This document shows positions 58,835 to 64,000 of a stretch of DNA of 64,000 bases, one piece after another. Origin of the DNA: Bacteroidota bacterium (lineage in GTDB: Bacteria; Bacteroidota; Bacteroidia; 2-12-FULL-35-15); assembly GCA_025963725.1 (NCBI GenBank), contig JAOQAE010000003.1, positions 1-64,000 of the forward strand, given 5' to 3'. Position 1 is the first letter of the stretch. Every line of letters begins with the position of its first letter. The notes beneath the pieces are model-generated. The model did not search any database. It was not told where the DNA came from and was given only the letters and a program-made list of their open reading frames with translations. A program made the translations under genes and the position numbers.

Positions 58835-59179
58835 ATGAACACACTTTACACCATCATCGGCCTCTTTGCTCTCGGGGCAATTATCGGAATTTACTTGCTC
58901 ACGCTTGTGCTGCAGGACAAAGAAACCCCCAAAGCGGCTGCATTCGTGCACGGCTTATTTGTAGTGCCTGCTGTTATAATGCTCATCGTATACATCACCA
59001 AAAATACCCCAAGCCCTGTGGAAAGCCTCGTCCTGTTTATTATAGCTGCACTGGGCGGACTCGTGCTCATCTACAGGGACCTTACAGGCAAAAAGATCCC
59101 GAAATGGCTGGCTGTGGTTCATGGCCTCGCTGCTGTTGCAGGATTCGCTTTCTTACTCGTATTTACATTTGGCCACTAA
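58835..59179 (+). CDS. small four-helix membrane protein
   Basis: The 114-residue protein has four predicted membrane helices (about 2-24, 37-55, 65-82 and 92-112). No conserved family was recognised. The even spacing and HG motifs (FVHGLF, VVHGLAAVAGF) suggest a haem-binding or channel-like bundle, without proof. It follows the FAD/Rieske gene by 18 nt and may be its membrane partner. Confidence 0.68.
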   Translation: MNTLYTIIGLFALGAIIGIYLLTLVLQDKETPKAAAFVHGLFVVPAVIMLIVYITKNTPSPVESLVLFIIAALGGLVLIYRDLTGKKIPKWLAVVHGLAAVAGFAFLLVFTFGH

Positions 59180-59205
59180 AGCAGAAGCAGATTTTTCAAA
59201 AAAAA

Positions 59206-59253
59206 TTTGCGTAGCTACATAACTACGCATATATTTGTAGCCGAATAGCTACA
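59206..59253 (+). promoter_or_regulatory. ArsR operator-promoter with two dyads
   Basis: TTTG (59206-59209), 20 nt, TATATTTG (59230-59237) is a near-ideal Bacteroidota promoter. TGCGTAG-N8-CTACGCA (59208-59229) fills the spacer, and TGTAGC-N6-GCTACA (59236-59253) covers the start region, so both are well placed for repression by the ArsR protein made from the first gene. Confidence 0.75.
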
Positions 59254-59255
59254 CA

Positions 59256-59576
59256 ATGAATTTAAGACGAGACGTATTCCAGGCCATCGCAGATCCCACA
59301 AGAAGGGCCATTCTTCTCCTGGTGGCCTCACAATCCATGACAGCCGGCGCCATCGCATCCAACTTCGACACGGCGCGGCCAACGGTTTCAAAGCACCTGC
59401 AAATCCTCACCGAATGCGAATTGCTCCAGCAGGAACAAAGCGGCAGGGAGATCTATTACCATATCAACGCAAAAAAAATGAAGGAAGTAGCCGAGTTCAT
59501 CGAGCCGTTCCGCAACATGTGGGATCAGCGGTTCAATAAGCTGGAAAGCATCATGAAAAAATACAAAAGCAGATAA
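59256..59576 (+). CDS. ArsR-family winged-helix repressor
   Basis: The 106-residue protein has the ArsR/SmtB wHTH fold ([41 protein letters not shown]). It lacks the metal-binding CxC and the His/Asp clusters of metal-sensing members, so it may sense a small organic ligand or another cue. It is the first gene of a four-gene cassette with a two-dyad operator. One nucleotide separates it from the SRPBCC gene. SRPBCC-linked ArsR regulators are common. Confidence 0.92.
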   Translation: MNLRRDVFQAIADPTRRAILLLVASQSMTAGAIASNFDTARPTVSKHLQILTECELLQQEQSGREIYYHINAKKMKEVAEFIEPFRNMWDQRFNKLESIMKKYKSR

Positions 59577-59577
59577 C

Positions 59578-60042
59578 ATGGAACAGAAAACTAAGATCCA
59601 TGCCGAAGACAACAGGCAGGAACTAATGATCACAAGAGAATTCGACCTGCCGCTGGAGCTGCTCTTCAGGGCTTACGCCGAGGCGAAAATTGTGGAGCAG
59701 TGGATGGGAACAAAAGTGCTGAAGCTCGAAAATAAAAAGCATGGCAGCTACCAGTTTGAAACAACAGATCCGAAAGGGAACAAACATGTATTCCATGGAG
59801 TGATCCACGAATTCAGCCCGGAAAAAAGGATCATCCGCACATTCGAAATGGAGAACACACCATTTCCAACACAGCTTGAGTTCCTTGAATTTGAAAAGCT
59901 GGGTGATGACACCAGCAAGCTTACGATGCATGTGATATACCGGTCGGTGGCCGACAGGGACCAGCTGCTCAAGCTGCCCTTCGCGCAAGGCATCAATATG
60001 GCGCATAACCGTTTACAAGACACTGCAAACAAACTAAAATAA
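59578..60042 (+). CDS. SRPBCC (AHSA1-like) domain protein
   Basis: The 154-residue protein has the activator-of-Hsp90/START-like fold: REFDLPLELLFRAYAEAKIVEQWMG near the N-terminus, then beta strands with FHGVIHEFSPEKRIIRTFEME. The fold binds a hydrophobic ligand. Its position right after the ArsR repressor is a recurring arrangement, and its ligand may be what the cassette handles. Confidence 0.9.
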   Translation: MEQKTKIHAEDNRQELMITREFDLPLELLFRAYAEAKIVEQWMGTKVLKLENKKHGSYQFETTDPKGNKHVFHGVIHEFSPEKRIIRTFEMENTPFPTQLEFLEFEKLGDDTSKLTMHVIYRSVADRDQLLKLPFAQGINMAHNRLQDTANKLK

Positions 60043-60048
60043 TTCATC

Positions 60049-60420
60049 ATGACGAAGAGAAACAAGATCATTTACTGGGTTGCCACCATCTGGCTTTCAT
60101 TGGGAATGGTATCAACCGGAATAGTTCAGTTATTAAAAGTGCAGGAAGAAGCAGATATGTTCGCACACCTCGGCTATCCGCTTTATTTTCTAACCATCCT
60201 GGGCATCTGGAAATTACTGGGAGTGATCGCAGTGCTTGTGCCCAAATTTCCACTGCTGAAGGAATGGGCGTATGCAGGCTTCTTCTTTGCTATGTCGGGC
60301 GCCGTGTTCTCTCACCTGGCCGTTGGAGATGGCGCAAAAGAATTTTTCGGGCCCGTATTATTGCTGGTGCTTACTGTGGTATCGTGGTATTTCAGGCCGG
60401 CAGACAGGAAATTAATTTAA
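60049..60420 (+). CDS. DoxX-like small membrane protein
   Basis: The 123-residue product has four predicted membrane helices and the DoxX-like core (HLGYPLYFLTILGIWKLLGVIAVLVPKFPLLKEWAYAGFFFAMSGAVFSHLAVGD). The role is unknown; the family is linked to redox and membrane stress. It lies 6 nt after the SRPBCC gene, in the ArsR-controlled transcript. Confidence 0.85.
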   Translation: MTKRNKIIYWVATIWLSLGMVSTGIVQLLKVQEEADMFAHLGYPLYFLTILGIWKLLGVIAVLVPKFPLLKEWAYAGFFFAMSGAVFSHLAVGDGAKEFFGPVLLLVLTVVSWYFRPADRKLI

Positions 60421-60433
60421 TTAACTTTACTGA

Positions 60434-61021
60434 ATGAACAACATGAACCCTAAGGTTGATTTCTATTTTAACAAAGCCAAAAAGTGGCAGGAGGAGATTG
60501 AGAAATTAAGAACGATCGCGCTCGGTTGCGGGCTCAGTGAAGAGTTGAAATGGGGCTGCCCCTGCTATACATTACCGGGCAGCAATATAGTGCTGATCCA
60601 TGTGTTCAAGGAATATTGCGCATTCCTGTTTTTCAAAGGCGCTTTATTGAAGGATGCAAAAAAGATCATGATCCAGCAGACAGAGCGTGTACAGGCAGCA
60701 CGCCAGATCCGGTTCACCAGCGCAAAGGAAATAGCGAAGATGGAAAAAACGCTGAAAGCGTATATTCATGAAGCCATTGAAGTGGAAAAAGCCGGGCTGA
60801 AAGTTCCTCTGAAAAAAACCAAGGAATTCCCCATGCCGGAAGAATTTAAAGAGCGCTTAGATAAAAGCAAGGAGCTGAAAGCTGCTTTCAAAGCATTAAC
60901 GCCGGGGCGGCAAAGAGGTTATCTTCTTTATTTTTCTTCCGCCAAACAATCCAAAACCCGTGAGGCAAGGGTTGAAAAATACATTCCGCACATCCTCGGC
61001 GGCAAAGGCCTGGATGATTAA
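60434..61021 (+). CDS. DUF1801/YdeI-like protein
   Basis: The 195-residue product has an N-terminal DUF1801 region (KKWQEEIEKLRTIALGCGLSEELKWGCPCYTL) and a C-terminal YdeI/OmdA-type helical end (FKALTPGRQRGYLLYFSSAKQSKTREARVEKYIPHIL). Role unknown; YdeI is associated with stress survival in Bacillus. It is the last gene of the ArsR cassette, 13 nt after the DoxX-like gene. Met4 is an alternative start. Confidence 0.87.
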   Translation: MNNMNPKVDFYFNKAKKWQEEIEKLRTIALGCGLSEELKWGCPCYTLPGSNIVLIHVFKEYCAFLFFKGALLKDAKKIMIQQTERVQAARQIRFTSAKEIAKMEKTLKAYIHEAIEVEKAGLKVPLKKTKEFPMPEEFKERLDKSKELKAAFKALTPGRQRGYLLYFSSAKQSKTREARVEKYIPHILGGKGLDD

Positions 61022-61116
61022 TAACAGCAACAGCGGCGATCTTTCAGCAAGCTACATTCCGTAGCAGGCTTTCGCTATTTGGGACAGTACCTTTACAGGA
61101 ATTAAAACTCCTGGCC

Positions 61117-62397
61117 ATGACTGCTCCCCATCTCCCTATATCTGAAACCCGTATCCATGAGAAGCTGAGGATCCTGTCGGACGCAGCCAAGTATGATGTT
61201 TCCTGCGCCTCCAGCGGCAGCAAGCGGGCCAACCATAACAAAGGCCTTGGAGATGCCACCGGCATGGGCATCTGCCATACCTATACCGAAGACGGGCGCT
61301 GCGTTTCCCTCCTCAAGCTCCTGCTTACCAACCATTGTATTTTTGATTGCGCCTATTGTGTTTCACGAAAGAGCAACGATATAAAACGCGCCGCTTTTAC
61401 AATTGAGGAAGTGATCGGCCTTACCATTAACTTCTACCGCAGGAATTACATTGAAGGCCTGTTCCTGAGTTCCGGCATTTTCAAGAATGCCGATGTCACC
61501 ATGGAGCGCCTCGTAACCATCGCGAAGAAATTGCGCACCGAGCACAAGTTCAACGGCTATATCCACCTCAAAACAATTCCCGGCGCCAGCGAAGAGCTTA
61601 TGCAGCAGGCAGGCCTTTATGCCGACCGCTTAAGCGTGAATATAGAAATGCCAACCGAGAGCGCATTGAAGAGCCTCGCGCCCGACAAAAACATGAACGA
61701 CATACTTACACCGATGTCGTACCTCAGTGAATCAATCGTGAATTACACCGCTGAAAAAAAAGTGATCAAAACCAGTCCGGCTTTTGCGCCTGCCGGACAA
61801 AGCACACAAATGGTGATCGGCGCCACGCCTGAAACCGATAAGGATATTCTATTCACGGCAAGTTCGCTGTACAAAAATTACGGGTTGAAGCGTGTGTATT
61901 ATTCGGGCTACGTTCCCATCAGCACCGATGAACGCATGCCGGGCATCGGCACACCGCCGCCTGTGATCCGCGAGCACCGCCTCTACCAGACCGACTGGCT
62001 GCTGAGGTTCTACGGATTCTCGGTGAATGAAATTGTGAACGACGAGCATCCCTTGCTCGATACGGATATTGATCCCAAGCTGAGCTGGGCATTGCGCAAT
62101 CCCGCCGTTTTCCCTGTGGATATTAACACAGCCGATTATTCGCTGATCCTCCGCGTGCCGGGCATTGGTGTAAGCTCGGCAAAAAAGATCACAGCGGCTC
62201 GCCGCTTCGGGAAGCTCGATGCTCAGCAGCTTTCAAAGATCGGCGTATCGATGAACCGCGCGAAATATTTTATCATCTGCCAGGGCGGATCGTTTGTCAA
62301 CATTGGCCTGCAGCCGCAGCTCATCCGCCATCACATTCTTTCACTGTCATCCGGAAAATTCAAATCAGCCCATTCCCCGCAGCTTACTTTATTTTAA
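61117..62397 (+). CDS. radical SAM protein, putative DNA modification/repair type
   Basis: The 426-residue protein matches the family annotated TIGR03916. Its radical SAM motif CIFDCAYC (CX3CX2C) lies near residue 74, followed by EGLFLSSGI and HLKTIPGA, and a C-terminal helix-hairpin-helix-like region (INTADYSLILRVPGIGVSSAKKITAAR) suited to DNA binding. The reaction is unknown. The partner DUF4130 gene starts 4 nt after its stop. The conserved pairing supports a nucleic-acid repair or modification role. Confidence 0.9.
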   Translation: MTAPHLPISETRIHEKLRILSDAAKYDVSCASSGSKRANHNKGLGDATGMGICHTYTEDGRCVSLLKLLLTNHCIFDCAYCVSRKSNDIKRAAFTIEEVIGLTINFYRRNYIEGLFLSSGIFKNADVTMERLVTIAKKLRTEHKFNGYIHLKTIPGASEELMQQAGLYADRLSVNIEMPTESALKSLAPDKNMNDILTPMSYLSESIVNYTAEKKVIKTSPAFAPAGQSTQMVIGATPETDKDILFTASSLYKNYGLKRVYYSGYVPISTDERMPGIGTPPPVIREHRLYQTDWLLRFYGFSVNEIVNDEHPLLDTDIDPKLSWALRNPAVFPVDINTADYSLILRVPGIGVSSAKKITAARRFGKLDAQQLSKIGVSMNRAKYFIICQGGSFVNIGLQPQLIRHHILSLSSGKFKSAHSPQLTLF

Positions 62398-62401
62398 ACG
62401 C

Positions 62402-63166
62402 ATGCAGATCATTTACGACGGCACATTTGAAGGCCTGCTTACCGCAATATTCGATATTTATGAACGTAAATTCAACGGCGTTAAGATCTTCCGGAAGGAT
62501 AAAATAACCGCGCTGGGCCTCTTCGAGAACCATGAAGTGCACAGCGATCCGGATAAGGCTGCGCGTGTACTGCGCGGGCTAAAAAAGAAGCTCTCCGCAT
62601 CCACGCTCAACAATTTTTACTGGTGCTTTTTATCGGAGCTTGATGGCATTGAAGATCACATTCTTTCCTATGCCCGTTACGCGCTTTCATCCGCGCAGCC
62701 GGTGGAACAGGATTACGGAAACGCCTCGGTGCTGGAAATTGCACAGGTGGCGCGTAAGGTAGGCCGCGAAAAGCACCGCTTCGAAGCCTTTGTGAGGTTC
62801 CAGGAGATCAACAGCAATTTTTATTATGCTGCCATCGATCCCGATCACAACGTGCTGCCATTGATCATTCCGCATTTCAGGCGCCGTTATCCCGCGCAGG
62901 ACTGGCTCATCTACGATACCCGCCGGCATTACGGGATTCATTACGACAGTCAAACAGAACAAACTCATGAAGCCATCATGGATTTCGATGCGGCAAGCAA
63001 CAGGGGGCAGTCCACCTGCATCGCCATTGATACCGATGAAGCGCATTATCAAAGCCTCTGGAAGCATTATTTTAAGCATGTGAACATTCCGGCGCGAAGA
63101 AACATGAAGCTGCATTTACAGCATGTACCCAAAAGATATTGGAAATACCTTGTGGAGAAGCAATGA
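62402..63166 (+). CDS. DUF4130/TIGR03915 partner of the radical SAM protein
   Basis: The 254-residue protein starts at ATG 62402 (MQIIYDGTFEGLLTAIFDIYERK), the usual beginning of the TIGR03915 family; the longer frame from 62294 lies inside the preceding gene. The rest is alpha/beta with PIIPHFRRRYPAQDWLIYDTRRHYGIHYD in the centre. Family members always accompany the radical SAM partner and are proposed to act in DNA metabolism. It ends 62 bp before the DUF4256 gene. Confidence 0.9.
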   Translation: MQIIYDGTFEGLLTAIFDIYERKFNGVKIFRKDKITALGLFENHEVHSDPDKAARVLRGLKKKLSASTLNNFYWCFLSELDGIEDHILSYARYALSSAQPVEQDYGNASVLEIAQVARKVGREKHRFEAFVRFQEINSNFYYAAIDPDHNVLPLIIPHFRRRYPAQDWLIYDTRRHYGIHYDSQTEQTHEAIMDFDAASNRGQSTCIAIDTDEAHYQSLWKHYFKHVNIPARRNMKLHLQHVPKRYWKYLVEKQ

Positions 63167-63198
63167 CCGGCCGGATGAAATTTGCCAGAATTATTCTT

Positions 63199-63206
63199 TA
63201 ATTTTG
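63199..63206 (+). promoter_or_regulatory. -7 element of the DUF4256 gene
   Basis: TAATTTTG, a perfect TAnnTTTG, 22 nt before the ATG at 63229. No matching -33 box. Confidence 0.45.
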
Positions 63207-63228
63207 AGCTCAGATAAAAACACTGCTC

Positions 63229-63804
63229 ATGAAAAAAACAAACAGCGCTAAACGGGAATTGCCCATGAAACAAGCCCAGGAGCTCCTCGAACTGTTGAAG
63301 GCCCGCTTCGAAAAAAACATGAAGCGCCACAAAGGCATTGAATGGAGCAAGGTGCAGGAAAAGCTGGAAGCCGATGCAGAAAAGCTTTGGTCGCTCAACG
63401 AAATGGAAGCCACCGGCGGTGAGCCGGATGTGATCGGCCCTGATAAAAAAACCGGCGGATACATTTTTTGCGACTGCTCGGCCGAAAGCCCCAAAGGCCG
63501 CAGAAGCATTTGCTACGATCGTGAAGCGCTCGATTCAAGGAAAGAGCACAAGCCGGCGAACAATGCGATAGAGATGGCCGCAGCAATGAACATCGAGATC
63601 TTAACCGAAGAGCAATACCGGGAGCTGCAGCAGCTCGGCGAGTTCGACCTGAAAACATCGAGCTGGGTAAAAACACCTCCCGGCATCCGGGAGCTTGGCG
63701 GGGCGCTCTTCTGCGACCGGCGCTACAACACAGTGTTCGTTTATCACAACGGCGCCGAATCCTACTATGCTGCGCGGGGCTTTCGCGGCTCGCTGAAAGT
63801 GTGA
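63229..63804 (+). CDS. DUF4256 family protein
   Basis: The 191-residue product matches the DUF4256 family throughout (ELLELLKARFEKNMKRHKGIEW, FCDCSAESPKGRRSICYDREAL, LGGALFCDRRYNTVFVYHNGAESYYAARGFRG). It is soluble, and no reaction is known. The promoter element is at 63199. Confidence 0.9.
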   Translation: MKKTNSAKRELPMKQAQELLELLKARFEKNMKRHKGIEWSKVQEKLEADAEKLWSLNEMEATGGEPDVIGPDKKTGGYIFCDCSAESPKGRRSICYDREALDSRKEHKPANNAIEMAAAMNIEILTEEQYRELQQLGEFDLKTSSWVKTPPGIRELGGALFCDRRYNTVFVYHNGAESYYAARGFRGSLKV

Positions 63805-63852
63805 AGTGGCAGGAATATTGAGTGATAAAAATCTGAAAAAAAACTGACAGCC

Positions 63853-64000
63853 ATGATGCTTAAAAGATCTTTACTCTGCGTTTCGCTTCTGCTGCTGTTC
63901 TGCAGCGCAAAAGAGCTTCCTACAATTCCCGGGTACAACCTTAATGCCCCGCATAAGGTATTGGTGCTGCCGGATACCCTGAGAGAAGTTTCCGGATGTG
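63853..64000 (+). CDS. SdiA-regulated-like lipoprotein, N-terminal part
   Basis: Only the first 49 codons are present. They give a lipoprotein signal (MMLKRSLLCVSLLLLFC, lipobox LLFC) and then the start of a soluble domain reading HKVLVLPDTLREVSGC, which resembles the first strand of SdiA-regulated (phytase-like beta-propeller) proteins. The gene runs off the window end, so the assignment is weak. Confidence 0.45.
   Translation, partial: MMLKRSLLCVSLLLLFCSAKELPTIPGYNLNAPHKVLVLPDTLREVSGC

Overview
The window looks like chromosomal DNA of an uncharacterised member of the Bacteroidota. Four things point there: type IX secretion (T9SS) cargo with C-terminal sorting domains, a PorP/SprF protein next to a giant SprB-repeat adhesin, many promoters of the Bacteroidota form (TTTG, about 20 nt, TAnnTTTG), and few Shine-Dalgarno sequences. 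Base composition is moderate over most of the window. It becomes clearly AT-rich from about 48.9 to 55.3 kb, which I read as a genomic island beside a tRNA-Ser gene.

Layout. 0-12 kb: hflX, a membrane cytochrome c, two secreted amidohydrolase-like proteins (three domains, two of them without the metal-binding HxH), a lipoprotein, trpS, an acyl/thioester-reductase-like SDR with an SMR transporter, a PlsC acyltransferase, gatC, and a small XRE/two-hypothetical module. 12-17 kb: a T9SS cargo protein, then a haem operon on the minus strand (hemA, a hemC-hemD fusion, hemB). 17-22 kb: translation and growth genes (rplM, rpsI, rpsB, tsf, a lipoprotein, pyrH, frr). 22-31 kb: a 2,733-residue adhesin with about 25 Cys-rich SprB repeats, followed 3 nt later by a PorP/SprF gene. 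31-48 kb: a helical-repeat protein, a radical SAM/SPASM enzyme, three more T9SS cargo proteins (two are tandem paralogues), an MsbA-like ABC exporter, rbfA, a LolC/E-like permease, an HPP protein, a dihydrouridine synthase, a CPBP protease, a large catalase, Hsp20, and DUF1345 and DUF421 membrane proteins.

48.5-55.6 kb: tRNA-Ser(GGA) is followed by a structured block flanked by a 14-nt repeat of the tRNA 3' end. Next comes a sigma-54-activator-like AAA+ protein with a degenerate GAFTGA loop, divergent from a tightly packed four-gene operon: a small unknown protein, a GT4 glycosyltransferase fused to a radical SAM/SPASM enzyme, a histidine phosphatase and a WG-repeat protein. This is the best candidate for an undescribed system here. 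It is followed by a predicted membrane-anchored metzincin with a Trp/Cys-rich hydrophobic N-terminus and a PKD lipoprotein.

55.7-64 kb: folE with an ECF sigma factor, a FAD/Rieske oxidoreductase, an ArsR-controlled cassette (ArsR, SRPBCC, DoxX-like, YdeI-like) with a clear operator-promoter, a radical SAM/DUF4130 pair of the putative DNA-repair type, a DUF4256 protein, and the start of a SdiA-regulated-like lipoprotein cut by the window end.

All functions are inferred by reading the protein sequences. No database search was run.
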